From JAJDXW01 sp965243335 (GTDB taxonomy: Bacteria > Pseudomonadota > Gammaproteobacteria > HK1): a stretch of 64,000 bases of DNA. Below, piece after piece: positions 23,601-32,290 of this stretch. The stretch is taken from the NCBI GenBank assembly GCA_965243335.1, contig OZ251545.1, positions 2,232,001 through 2,296,000 on the forward strand, read 5' to 3'. How positions within the stretch are numbered: the first letter of the stretch is position 1; every line of letters begins with the position of its first letter. The notes under the pieces are model-generated. The model saw nothing but the letters and a program-made list of their open reading frames with translations. It was not told the DNA's origin and did not search any database. The translations under genes were made by a program, and so were the position numbers.

Positions 23601-25673
23601 TCAGCTCGCGAGCCCGAGCCCGGCCGCCTGGAGCTGCTGGATGCGGTCCCGGAGCCGGGCCGCCTCCTCGAACTCGAGGTCGTCGGCGTGCTTGAACATC
23701 CGGCGTTCGAGGTCGGCGATGCGTGCGTCGAGCTCTTCGCGCCCCAAGGCGGCGTCCCGGAGGTAGGCGTCCGCCGCCTCGACGAACTTGCGCGGCTTCG
23801 CGGCCGGTCCCTGCCGCGCCCCCTCCATCACGTCCATCACCGCCTTGCGGATGCCGCGCGGCGTGACCCCGTGCTCCCGGTTGTAATCGACCTGGCGTGC
23901 GCGGCGCCGGTCGGTCTCCCGGAGCGCGCGCTTCATCGAGTCGGTCGGCGCATCGGCGTACAGGATGGCCGCGCCGTTCAGGTTGCGCGCGGCCCGCCCG
24001 ATGGTCTGGATGAGGGAGCGCTCGGAGCGCAGGAACCCCTCCTTGTCGGCGTCGAGGATCGCGACGAGGGAGACCTCCGGCATGTCGAGCCCTTCCCGGA
24101 GCAGGTTGATGCCGACGAGGACGTCGAACTCGCCGAGGCGAAGGTCCCGGATGATCTCGACCCGCTCGACGGTGTCGATGTCGGAATGGAGATAGCGCAC
24201 CCGCACCCCGTGCTCGGCGAGGTACTCGGTCAGGTCCTCGGCCATCCGCTTGGTGAGCACGGTCACGAGCACCCGCTCCCCCGCCCCGGCGCGGCGGTTG
24301 ATCTCCCCCAGCACGTCATCGACCTGGGTGATCGCGGGCCGCACCTCGACCTGCGGGTCCACGAGCCCCGTCGGCCGCACGAGCTGCTCCACCACGCCCC
24401 CGGAGCGCTCCCGTTCATGGGGCCCCGGGGTGGCCGACACGTACACCGTCTGGGGCGAGATGAGCTCGAACTCGTCGAAGCGCAGGGGCCGGTTGTCGAG
24501 CGCCGACGGCAGCCGGAACCCGTACCGCACCAGGGTCTCCTTGCGCGAGCGGTCCCCGCGGTACATCGCGCCGAGCTGGGGGACGGTGACGTGGCTCTCG
24601 TCGATGACGAGCAGGGACTCCGCCGGGAGGTAGTCGAACAGGGTCGGCGGCGGCTCGCCCGGGGCCCTCCCCGAGAGGTAGCGCGAGTAGTTCTCGATCC
24701 CCTTGCAGTGGCCGATCTCCTGGAGCATCTCGAGATCGAAGCGGGTGCGCTGCTCGAGACGCTGGGCCTCCACCAGCTTCTGCTCGTCCCGCAGCGCGTG
24801 CAGCCGCTCCCCCAGCTCCTCGCGGATCTCGTCGATCGCGTCGACGACCGTGTCGCGCGGGGTCACGTAGTGGTTCTTGGGATAGATCGTGTATCGAGGG
24901 ATGGCCGCCGCCACCTCCCCGGTCAGGGGGTCGAAGCGCGACAGGGCCTCGACCTCGTCGTCGAACAGCTCGATCCGCACCGCCTCGCGCTCGGACTCGG
25001 CCGGGTAGACGTCGATCACGTCCCCGCGCACCCGGTACGTCCCGCGGCGCAGCTCGAGGGACGTGCGCGTGTACTGGAGCTCGGCGAGACGGCGCAGCAG
25101 CTCGCGCTGGTCGATCCGCCCGCCCCGCACCAGGTGGAGCACCATCGAGTGGAAGCGTTCGGGGTCGCCGAGGCCGTAGATCGCCGACACGGTGGCGACG
25201 ATGATCGCGTCCGGCCGCTCGAGGAGCGCCTTCGTGGCGGAGAGGCGCATCTGCTCGACATGCTCGTTGATCGAGGCGTCCTTCTCGATGTAGGTGTCGG
25301 TCGAAGGGATGTACGCCTCGGGCTGGTAGTAGTCGTAGTAGGAGACGAAGTACTCGACCGCGTTGCGCGGGAAGAACTCCCGCATCTCCCCGTAGAGCTG
25401 GGCGGCGAGGGTCTTGTTGGGCGCGAGCACCAGGGTCGGGCGCTGGACGGAGCGGATGACGTTCGCGACGGTGAAGGTCTTTCCCGACCCGGTCACCCCG
25501 AGCAGGGTCTGATGGGCGAGACCGTCCCCGAGCCCGTCCACGAGGGCGGCGACGGCCGGCCCCTGGTCGCCGGAGGGCCGGAAGTCCGCCTCCAGCTCGA
25601 AGCGGTCACGGCGGCCGGCGCCGCCGGCCTGGGCCTCTCCGTTCCCGTTCGGGTTCGCGTTCCGGTGTTCCAT
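23601..25673 (-). CDS. uvrB: UvrABC system protein B
   Basis: The 690-residue DNA-repair helicase hands damaged DNA from UvrA to UvrC in nucleotide excision repair. Walker A is 'LLGVTGSGKTFTVANVI', the beta-hairpin region contains 'YYDYYQPEAYIPSTDTYIEK', and later helicase motifs include 'LLREGLDMPEVSLVAILDAD' and 'IGRAARN'. The C-terminal UVR domain ('DLERRMFKHADDLEFEEAAR') binds UvrC. The N-terminus carries about 30 extra residues rich in Asn/Gly. It is divergent from the aminotransferase gene, as in Pseudomonas. Confidence 0.97.
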   Translation of the reverse strand: MEHRNANPNGNGEAQAGGAGRRDRFELEADFRPSGDQGPAVAALVDGLGDGLAHQTLLGVTGSGKTFTVANVIRSVQRPTLVLAPNKTLAAQLYGEMREFFPRNAVEYFVSYYDYYQPEAYIPSTDTYIEKDASINEHVEQMRLSATKALLERPDAIIVATVSAIYGLGDPERFHSMVLHLVRGGRIDQRELLRRLAELQYTRTSLELRRGTYRVRGDVIDVYPAESEREAVRIELFDDEVEALSRFDPLTGEVAAAIPRYTIYPKNHYVTPRDTVVDAIDEIREELGERLHALRDEQKLVEAQRLEQRTRFDLEMLQEIGHCKGIENYSRYLSGRAPGEPPPTLFDYLPAESLLVIDESHVTVPQLGAMYRGDRSRKETLVRYGFRLPSALDNRPLRFDEFELISPQTVYVSATPGPHERERSGGVVEQLVRPTGLVDPQVEVRPAITQVDDVLGEINRRAGAGERVLVTVLTKRMAEDLTEYLAEHGVRVRYLHSDIDTVERVEIIRDLRLGEFDVLVGINLLREGLDMPEVSLVAILDADKEGFLRSERSLIQTIGRAARNLNGAAILYADAPTDSMKRALRETDRRRARQVDYNREHGVTPRGIRKAVMDVMEGARQGPAAKPRKFVEAADAYLRDAALGREELDARIADLERRMFKHADDLEFEEAARLRDRIQQLQAAGLGLAS

Positions 25674-25779
25674 GAAGCGGCCCGGACTCGCCTACAATGA
25701 CGCCGTTCCCAGCCTGCCCAACCCACCCGGCCCGCCCAGGCCGCCGCCCGGCGGCCGTCGAACGAGGAGAGCGCGTCCC

Positions 25780-26964
25780 GTGAACCTCTCGAACCGAGTC
25801 CACGCCATCAAGGAGTCTCCCACCATCGCGGTGACGGACAAGGCCCGCCGGCTCCGGGAGGCGGGGCGCGACGTGATCGGCCTCGGGGCCGGGGAGCCGG
25901 ACTTCGATACGGCCGGCTTCGTCCTCCAGGCCGCGAAGGACGCGATGGACGCGGGCCGGACGAGGTACACGGCGGTGGACGGCGCCCCGGACGTCAAGGA
26001 GGCGATCATAGCCAAGATGAAACGGGACCACGATCTCGACTACCGGCCGTCCCAGATCGTGGTGTCGAGCGGGGGCAAGAACTCGCTCTACAACCTCGTG
26101 CAGAGCATCGTGGACGCGGGCGACGAAGCCGTCGTGCCCGCGCCCTACTGGGTCTCGTACACGGACATCGTCCTCCTCGCGGGCGGCGTGCCGGTGGTGG
26201 TGGAGACGGGCGCCGCCTCGGGGTTCAAGATGACCCCCGAGCAGCTCGAGTCGGCCATCACCCCGCGCACCCGCCTCCTCATCCTCAACAGCCCCTCCAA
26301 CCCGACCGGGGCCTGCTACCGGCGGAGCGAGCTGGCCGGGCTCGCGGAGGTGCTCCGCCGCCACCCCGGCGTCGTCGTCGCCACCGACGACATGTACGAG
26401 AAGATCACGTGGGACGACGAGCCGTTCGCGAACCTCCTGAACGCCGCGCCGGACCTCATGGACCGCACGGTGGTGCTGAACGGGGTCTCCAAGGCGTATG
26501 CGATGACCGGCTGGCGCATCGGCTACGCGGCGGCCCCGGACCCGATCAGCGCCGCGATGCGGAAGATCCAGTCGCAGTGCACCTCGAACCCCTGCTCGGT
26601 CTCCCAGGCGGCGGCGGCGGCCGCGATCTCCGGGGACCACGCCTACGTCGAGGAGCGAAGCCGCATCTTCCACGAACGCCACGACTACGTGAACCGGCGG
26701 CTGAACGAGCTCGCGGGGGTGAGCTGCGTAGCGGGGCGCGGGGCGTTCTACGCCTTCCCGGACTTCGGGGGCGCCATCGCCGCCCACCGCAACGCCAATG
26801 ACGACGTCGCCTACGCGGAGTGGCTCCTCGAGGCGGCCGGGGTCGCGATCGTCCCCGGCTCCGCCTTCGGCGCCCCCGGCTTCATGCGCCTCTCCTTCGC
26901 CACCAGCATGGAGAACCTCGAGTCCGCCCTCGACCGCATGGCCGACGCGATGGGCACGGGATAG
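25780..26964 (+). CDS. Class I/II aminotransferase (aspartate aminotransferase type)
   Basis: The 394-residue PLP enzyme belongs to the AspC/AatA prephenate- or aspartate-type Ib group. It has 'GLGAGEPDFDTAGFVLQAAK', 'PAPYWVSYTDIVLLAGG', 'LNSPSNPTGACYRRSELAGL' and the Schiff-base lysine in 'LNGVSKAYAMTGWRIGYAAA'. A conserved C-terminal Arg in 'FMRLSFATS' binds the substrate carboxylate. It probably interconverts aspartate and oxaloacetate. I chose the GTG at 25780, which follows GAGGAG and matches the family start (NLSNRVHAIKESPT); a longer ATG start at 25672 adds a Pro/Arg-rich tail. Confidence 0.92.
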   Translation: MNLSNRVHAIKESPTIAVTDKARRLREAGRDVIGLGAGEPDFDTAGFVLQAAKDAMDAGRTRYTAVDGAPDVKEAIIAKMKRDHDLDYRPSQIVVSSGGKNSLYNLVQSIVDAGDEAVVPAPYWVSYTDIVLLAGGVPVVVETGAASGFKMTPEQLESAITPRTRLLILNSPSNPTGACYRRSELAGLAEVLRRHPGVVVATDDMYEKITWDDEPFANLLNAAPDLMDRTVVLNGVSKAYAMTGWRIGYAAAPDPISAAMRKIQSQCTSNPCSVSQAAAAAAISGDHAYVEERSRIFHERHDYVNRRLNELAGVSCVAGRGAFYAFPDFGGAIAAHRNANDDVAYAEWLLEAAGVAIVPGSAFGAPGFMRLSFATSMENLESALDRMADAMGTG

Positions 26965-27002
26965 CCGATGGCGGCGGCGCGCCGGTGACGGCGCGGCGGT
27001 CA

Positions 27003-27032
27003 TTGACCTCGACCGCCGCGAACCCTTACGAT
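27003..27032 (+). promoter_or_regulatory. tRNA-Asn promoter
   Basis: TTGACC (27003-27008), an 18-base spacer and TACGAT (27027-27032) form a near-consensus sigma70 promoter. The expected start lies just before the tRNA 5' end at 27042. Confidence 0.65.
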
Positions 27033-27041
27033 CTCGCGCGT

Positions 27042-27117
27042 TCCTCGGTAGCTCAGCCGGTAGAGCGGGTGGCTGTTAACCACTAGGTCGGGGGTTCGAG
27101 TCCCTCCCGAGGAGCCA
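27042..27117 (+). tRNA. tRNA-Asn(GTT)
   Basis: A full cloverleaf starts TCCTCGGTAGCTCAG and ends with GCCA. The anticodon loop CTGTTAA gives anticodon GTT. The acceptor stem TCCTCGG/CCGAGGA is perfect. Confidence 0.95.
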
Positions 27118-27125
27118 ATATTCTC

Positions 27126-27150
27126 GGGTATTGGTTCAAAATCAATACCC
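27126..27150 (+). terminator. Hairpin after tRNA-Asn
   Basis: A perfect 8-bp stem GGGTATTG/CAATACCC with a 9-base loop follows the tRNA by eight bases in a locally AT-rich stretch. It probably ends the tRNA transcript, though only a short T tract follows. Confidence 0.55.
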
Positions 27151-27184
27151 TCCTTAGCTATTTCGATATCCCGGACGGGCGGGT

Positions 27185-28900
27185 CTACCGCCGGAGGGCG
27201 GCGGCTTTCGCCGGGTCCTCCCACCAAGTCTCCACCATGACCCCGTAGAGGGGAGTGGCCTCCGGCCGGCCGAACTTGTCCCACCAGGCGACGTAGTCCT
27301 CGTTCCGATGGTAGAGGGGCACGAAGTAGTGCCCCCGGAGCAGCACCCGGTCCATGGCGCGCACCGCGTCCACGAACGCCCCGCGGCCGCGCGCGCGGGT
27401 GATGCGGCCGATCAGCGCGTCGACGACCGGATCCCGCACCCCCGGGTAGTTGCGGGTACCCTCCTGCCCCGCCGCCGCCGTCCCCCAGTAGAAGGCCTGC
27501 TCGTTGCCGGGCGACAGCGACACCCCCCAGTGGTGGATGAGCATGTCGAAGTCCCAGGCGTTGCGGCGGTTCCGGTACTGGGCGGGGTCGACCGTCCGCA
27601 CCCGCGCCACGGCGCCGAGACGCTCGAGGTTGCGGGCGAACGCGAGCGCGATCTTCTCGTTCCCCGCCCGCGCGAGCAGGATCTCGAACGCCATCGCGAG
27701 CCCGTCCGAATCGCGCCGGAGGGCGCCGCCCCGCACCGACCACCCCGCCCCGGCGAGCCGCCGCCGCGCCTCCCGGAGGTTGGCGCGGACGCTGCCTCCC
27801 GCGCCCGGCGGCCGGTAGGCGGCGCCGAAGATCTCGGGAGGCAGGCGGTCCCGGAACGGCTCCAGCAGGGCGAGCTCGCCCCCGGCCGGCTTCCCACGCG
27901 AGGCGAGCGCCGAGTTGTCGAAGATGCTGTACGTGCGGACGTACGCGCCGTGGAGCAGCGTCCGGTTCACCCACTCGAAGTCGAAGGCGTGCGCGAGGGC
28001 GCGGCGGACGGCCCGGTCCGCGAAGATCTCGCGGCGGGTGTTGAAGACGAGGGCGCGCATTCCGGACGGCCGGCCGTGCGCGAGGCGTTCGACCCTGACG
28101 CGGCCGTCCTTCGCGGCCGGGAAGCCGTATCCGGTCGCGAGGCGCGCGGCCGACGCTTCCTCGCGGAAGTCGTACTCCCCCGCCTTGAACGCCTCCATCA
28201 TCACGTCCGTGTCCCGGTAGTAGTCGAACCGGACCCGGTCGAAGTTGTAGTGGCCGCGATTGACCGGGAGGTCGCGCCCCCAGTAGTCCGGGTCACGGCG
28301 GTAGACGAGGGATCGGCCCGGGTCGACGCGCTCGATCCGGTAGGGGCCGCTCCCGAGCGGCGGCTTGAGGGTCGTCTCCCCGAACGCGGCCGTCTCGAAG
28401 TACGACCGCGACAGGATCGGCATCAGGCCCATGATCATCGGCAGCTCGCGGTCCCGCGCTCCGCGGTCGAACACGAACCGGACCGAACGCGGGCCGGGCC
28501 GCTCGACCCGCCGGACCTGCCGGTAGTAGAGCCGGTGGTTGGGCCGGCCCTGCGCCTTCAGGGTCTCCCAGGAGAAGACGACGTCGTCCGGGGTGATCGG
28601 GCGCCCGTCGTGGAAGCGCGCCTCCGGCCGCAGCACGAAGGTGACGGAGGAGCGGTCCTCCGGTACTTCGACCGACTCGGCGACGAGGCCGTAGAGGGAG
28701 AACGGCTCGTCCCAGGACCGGCGAAGGAGCGACTCGAACGCGAGGTGCCGCCCGGCCGGCCGCACCCCCTTGACGATGAACGGGTTGAGGTTGTCGAAGG
28801 TCCCGGTCAGGGCGCGCCGCAGCTCCCCGCCCCGGGGAGCGTCCGGGCGCACGTAGTCGAAGTGCTCGAAGCCGGCCCCGTACTTGAGGGCGCCGTGCAT
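27185..28900 (-). CDS. Family 5 extracellular solute-binding protein (YejA-like)
   Basis: The 571-residue protein matches the oligopeptide/microcin-C-type binding proteins: 'NLNPFIVKGVRPAG', 'FVLRPEARFHDGRPITPDDV', 'LPMIMGLMPILSRSYFE', 'GSGPYRIERVDPGRSLVYRR' and a C-terminal 'HYFVPLYHRNEDYVAWWDKF'. It should capture peptides or related solutes in the periplasm for an ABC importer. From the first ATG there is no signal peptide. Upstream, the same frame encodes a hydrophobic stretch (LAPAAAVLGALLAGGG), but I found no ATG, GTG or TTG before it. The true start may be non-standard, or a frameshift may hide it. It follows the cupin gene; no permease genes are nearby. Confidence 0.85.
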   Translation of the reverse strand: MHGALKYGAGFEHFDYVRPDAPRGGELRRALTGTFDNLNPFIVKGVRPAGRHLAFESLLRRSWDEPFSLYGLVAESVEVPEDRSSVTFVLRPEARFHDGRPITPDDVVFSWETLKAQGRPNHRLYYRQVRRVERPGPRSVRFVFDRGARDRELPMIMGLMPILSRSYFETAAFGETTLKPPLGSGPYRIERVDPGRSLVYRRDPDYWGRDLPVNRGHYNFDRVRFDYYRDTDVMMEAFKAGEYDFREEASAARLATGYGFPAAKDGRVRVERLAHGRPSGMRALVFNTRREIFADRAVRRALAHAFDFEWVNRTLLHGAYVRTYSIFDNSALASRGKPAGGELALLEPFRDRLPPEIFGAAYRPPGAGGSVRANLREARRRLAGAGWSVRGGALRRDSDGLAMAFEILLARAGNEKIALAFARNLERLGAVARVRTVDPAQYRNRRNAWDFDMLIHHWGVSLSPGNEQAFYWGTAAAGQEGTRNYPGVRDPVVDALIGRITRARGRGAFVDAVRAMDRVLLRGHYFVPLYHRNEDYVAWWDKFGRPEATPLYGVMVETWWEDPAKAAALRR

Positions 28901-29069
28901 CGCGATGCCGTGGCTGCCGGCGGCGGCGGCCGGCGGCGAGCCGCCGCCCGCGAGCAGCGCCCCGAGTACGGCGGCGGCCGGCGCGAGACGCCCCCGAGCC
29001 CCTCGCGGCCTGCCGGCCCCGCGGGGTCCGCCGAACCCTCCGGGGGCGCGGCCGGACCGCGGCCCGCGG

Positions 29070-29996
29070 TCAGTCCGAGGCGTAGCCGAGCGTCCGGGCG
29101 TTGTAGAACACCCCGCCGTCCTGCGCGACGACGCTGTACATCATCTCCGGCCCCCGGTTGTGGTGGGAGTGCAGGGCCGAAGGCGGGGTCACCATGACCG
29201 CACGGTCCATCCAGTCCACCTTCCGCCCATCCACCATCGAGTAGACCCCCTCACCCTCCACGCAGAGGGTGAGCGCCGCCGCGTTGTGGCGGTGCGGGGG
29301 CTGGTCTTCCTCGGGCGGGAGGGAGTTGTAGGCGAACGCGACGGTGGGGGTCGCGAGGTGGTTCGCCTCGAGGTCGGCGCGGCTGAAGAGGACCGCCTTG
29401 CCGGACTGCGTCCCGTCGTCCACCCGCCGGTGGATGAGCGCCATCTCGGCCTCGATGGCGTCCGCCGGATAGTGGACCGCCCCGGAGCCGTTGCGGAGCG
29501 GGGCCTCCCCGACCCCGAAGTAGGAGAACACCGGCTCGTCGGTCACCATCCAGAGGAGCGCGCCGCCCTCTCCCGCCCGGACCCGGGTAGGGCCGCCGGC
29601 CCCCGGCAGCACGAACACGTCCCCCGCCCCCCAGGCGATCCGCTCGCCCGCCTTTTCGGCCTCGCCGTCCCCCTCCATGACGTAGTACGCCTCGCCCGAC
29701 GAGGCGAAGTCGCAGGCGATCTCGTCCCCGCCCTCGACCCGCACGTAGCGGGCGAGGAGGTTCGGGACGCTCGCGGGATAGCCGAGCCCGAGCCGGTCGG
29801 AGAGGTCGAGGGGGATGAGGGCGGTGCCGGTCGCGGCGTCGAGCGCCCGGTCGCGCTCCGCGGCGAAGACGTGGCTCGGGACGTCCGGCTGGCCCTTCTG
29901 GAAGTTGTTGGCGGCGGACCAGTAGCGCGCGCGACGGGCGCAGGCGGAGTCGAGGGCGGGGGCGGGGGTCGCCAGGCTGGCGGCAGCGCTCATCAT
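29070..29996 (-). CDS. Bicupin protein, gentisate dioxygenase-like
   Basis: The 308-residue protein contains two cupin barrels. The second has the metal-binding pattern 'PPHRHNAAALTLCVEGEGVY' and 'TPPSALHSHHNRGP', with several His residues and a Glu. The first barrel ('FASSGEAYYVMEGDGEAEKA') lacks the clustered histidines. This layout resembles gentisate 1,2-dioxygenase and related ring-cleaving bicupins, but the substrate cannot be deduced. Tandem ATG codons follow a GGGAGAAG site. It lies between the VOC protein and the solute-binding protein on the same strand, suggesting a shared catabolic operon. Confidence 0.75.
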   Translation of the reverse strand: MMSAAASLATPAPALDSACARRARYWSAANNFQKGQPDVPSHVFAAERDRALDAATGTALIPLDLSDRLGLGYPASVPNLLARYVRVEGGDEIACDFASSGEAYYVMEGDGEAEKAGERIAWGAGDVFVLPGAGGPTRVRAGEGGALLWMVTDEPVFSYFGVGEAPLRNGSGAVHYPADAIEAEMALIHRRVDDGTQSGKAVLFSRADLEANHLATPTVAFAYNSLPPEEDQPPHRHNAAALTLCVEGEGVYSMVDGRKVDWMDRAVMVTPPSALHSHHNRGPEMMYSVVAQDGGVFYNARTLGYASD

Positions 29997-30021
29997 TGCT
30001 TCTCCCGGAAATCGCTTCGGT

Positions 30022-30585
30022 TCATGGGCCGGCTTCGACCGGGCCGGCGGCGGCGTCCGGCTTGGACCTCTGCCACTCGTCGAGCGCGGCGCGGGCGGTG
30101 CGGGCGCGGTCCCCCGCTTCGCCGGAGGCCGCGCCCCCCTTCTTCGCGGAGAGCTCCACGACGTACCCGTTCGGGTCGCGGAAGTAGATGGATCGGATGA
30201 ACCCGTGGTCTGCGACGCCGCGGGTCTCGATCCCGAGCGCCCTCCCCTGCTCGAACTTCGCCTCGAGCTCGGCGTCGTCCACCTCGAGCGCGATGTGGAG
30301 GTCGAAGTCGTGCTGGTCCTTGAACTCGAAGGGCCGGCCGGGCGCCTCGAAGAACGCCATGCACGACCCGTCGCCCATCTCGAAGAAGGTATGGAGGACG
30401 CTGGTCGACCGGCCGGTCTGGGTCTGCCGGATCTCGAACGCCTCGACCAGCGGGAGGCCGAGGAAGCCCTCGTAGAACCGGCGGGTCTCCTCGGAGTCGC
30501 GGCAGCGGAAGGCCGCGTGATGAAGCCCCCGGATGGCCGACCCGGATGCGGCGCCGGGCGCCGCCGCTTCTCCTGCTCCCTCCAT
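30022..30585 (-). CDS. VOC-family (glyoxalase/dioxygenase fold) protein
   Basis: The 187-residue protein has a vicinal oxygen chelate domain: 'GLHHAAFRCRDSEETRRFYE', 'FLGLPLV', 'LHIALEVDDAELEAKFEQG' and 'IYFRDPNGYVVELS'. The metal ligands are probably the His in GLHH, the His in DLHIAL and the Glu in VVELS. Members act as glyoxalases, extradiol dioxygenases or isomerases. The start at 30585 follows a GGGGGGGCC purine stretch; a longer frame upstream only translates the repeat copy D. It is 25 bases before the cupin gene in the same orientation. Confidence 0.82.
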   Translation of the reverse strand: MEGAGEAAAPGAASGSAIRGLHHAAFRCRDSEETRRFYEGFLGLPLVEAFEIRQTQTGRSTSVLHTFFEMGDGSCMAFFEAPGRPFEFKDQHDFDLHIALEVDDAELEAKFEQGRALGIETRGVADHGFIRSIYFRDPNGYVVELSAKKGGAASGEAGDRARTARAALDEWQRSKPDAAAGPVEAGP

Positions 30586-30661
30586 GTGGAGGCCCCCCCT
30601 TACGTTCGGAACGGCGCAAATGCTGCGCCCCTCGCGCCCACAATGCAAGGTCCGGGCGGCC

Positions 30662-30883
30662 GGAGGCATGTGCGCTGTGGGGTTTTCGCCAAACACACCT
30701 CTCGCGGGTGCTCCTGGGAACGGCGCATCCTGGGAACGCGGGCGTCTCGCCCGCACAGGGGTGTGAAGCGCCCGTGAACAAAAATGCGGGCGGGACGCCC
30801 GCGTTCCCAGGAGCGCCTGCGCAAACGCCGCCGTGAGATGAAATCCGCCCAAAAGCCCCTCGAACCGACCCCGAACCGTGGAC
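30662..30883 (-). repeat. Palindromic dispersed element, copy D (full length)
   Basis: This 222-bp copy is in reverse orientation to copy B: it starts with the right end (GGAGGCATGTGCGCTGTGG, then GGTTTTCGCC) and ends with the left end (GAACCGACC, CCGAACCGTGGA). The central arms are CTGGGAACGCGGGCGTCTC and complement. It lies upstream of the VOC gene and probably forms the start of its 5' region. Confidence 0.85.
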
Positions 30884-31274
30884 CAATTCCGTCCCTGTGG
30901 GATTAAAATATCTCGCCTCTCTCTATACCCTCTCTATATCAATAGGTTACGAACAGCCTGCGGACCTCGGCCAGCCCGCGGGCGGGCACCGCCACAATGC
31001 CGTCTCGTTCCGGTTCGCTGGAGGCCGGCATGAAGAGCCAGCGCCCTCCCGAGAACCGCAGCGTCCTGGGAACGCGGGCGTCCCGCCGCATCGACGCCGC
31101 CGCGCCTCCCCCGCCGTGCCGCAGGCGGGCTCCCGGCACCGGGTGGGGAGACGAACTCCGGCGACGGCGTATTCCGGCGCACGGTCTGCACGGCGCGCCG
31201 TGATTTCGTACCATGCCCGCCCGCAGGGCGGCCCCCTTTCCAGTCCGCCTCCGATCCGCATCCGGAGCCGATGG
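30884..31274. other. Intergenic region with AT-rich tract
   Basis: The region between the divergent VOC and esterase genes contains a strikingly AT-rich tract at about 30900-30950 (TTAAAATATCTCG and TATATCAATAGG), which may hold promoters. The rest is GC-rich and includes a partial palindromic element at 31063. No gene is supported. Confidence 0.4.
31063..31095 (+). repeat. Palindromic dispersed element, copy E (arm only)
   Basis: A single arm (TCCTGGGAACGCGGGCGTCC) of the element family lies in the intergenic region. The complementary arm and both outer ends are missing. Confidence 0.6.
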
Positions 31275-32243
31275 ATGATCCCGACCGACGTGCATCCCGA
31301 GATCCAGGCTTTTCTCCGGCAGGTCGCCGAGGCCGGGCTGCCCCCCATCCAGGCGCTCACCCCCGGGGAGGCGCGCGCCCAGTTCGAGGCGGGGATGAAG
31401 GCGCGCCTCGACGCATTCCCGGCCCCGCCCGTCGCCGCGGTCGAAGACCGGGAGGCTCCCGGTCCGGCCGGCCCGATCCCGGTCCGCGTCTACCGCGACC
31501 GCCGCCCGGACGACGCGCCGAGCCTGCTCCAGCCCGTGCTCGCCTACTTTCACGGCGGCGGCCACGTGATCGGCAGCCTCGACACCCACGACACGATCGC
31601 GCGCAACCTCTGCCGGGAAGCCGGGTGCATGGTGGTGTCGGTGGACTACCGGATGGGGCCCGAGCACCCCTTCCCGGCCGCCGTCGAGGACTGCTTCGCG
31701 GTCGTGCGCTGGCTCGCCGAGCACGGCGGGGGCATCGGAGCGGACCCGGAGCGGATCGCGGTCGGCGGCGACTCTGCGGGCGGAAACCTGGCGGCGGTGG
31801 CGGCCCTCCTCGCCCGCGACGAGGGAGGCCCTCCGCTTCGATACCAGCTCCTCGTCTACCCGGTGACCGACTACCGCTGCCGCGGGGCTTCGTACGAGCG
31901 CTACGCCCGGGGCTACGGCGTCCTGGAGGCCGAGTCGATGCGCTGGTTCCAGCGCCATTACCTCGGAGCGGCGGGCGCGGCGGACGACTGGCGGGCGTCG
32001 CCGCTCCTTGCGGCCGACCACGCCGGCCTCCCCCCCGCCCTCGTCGTCACCGCCGAATGCGACGTGCTCCGCGACGAGGGCGCCGCCTACGCGGAGCGCC
32101 TGGACGGGTCCGGGACGCCGTGCGAGCACGTGCCCTTCGCGGGCATGATCCACGGGTTCTTCGGCCTCCTCGGCGTCGTCGGCGCGGCCGGGGAGGCCCA
32201 CGCTCGCGCCGCCCGAGCCCTCCGGGCCGCGTTCGCGGCCTGA
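31275..32243 (+). CDS. Alpha/beta hydrolase of the hormone-sensitive lipase family
   Basis: The 322-residue enzyme has the HSL oxyanion motif HGGG in 'YFHGGGHVIGSLDTHD', the nucleophile elbow in 'VGGDSAGGNLAAVAALLA', and probable triad partners Asp in 'ECDVLRDEG' and His in 'GMIHGFFGL'. Such enzymes hydrolyse short acyl or aryl esters in the cytoplasm. It heads an operon of four genes running to 35021. The ATG at 31275 matches the family N-terminus (IPTDVHPEIQAFL). Confidence 0.9.
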   Translation: MIPTDVHPEIQAFLRQVAEAGLPPIQALTPGEARAQFEAGMKARLDAFPAPPVAAVEDREAPGPAGPIPVRVYRDRRPDDAPSLLQPVLAYFHGGGHVIGSLDTHDTIARNLCREAGCMVVSVDYRMGPEHPFPAAVEDCFAVVRWLAEHGGGIGADPERIAVGGDSAGGNLAAVAALLARDEGGPPLRYQLLVYPVTDYRCRGASYERYARGYGVLEAESMRWFQRHYLGAAGAADDWRASPLLAADHAGLPPALVVTAECDVLRDEGAAYAERLDGSGTPCEHVPFAGMIHGFFGLLGVVGAAGEAHARAARALRAAFAA

Positions 32244-32290
32244 GCGCAGGGCGGGCGGCAGCCCGCCGCGAACCACGGGAGGGGCACGAC

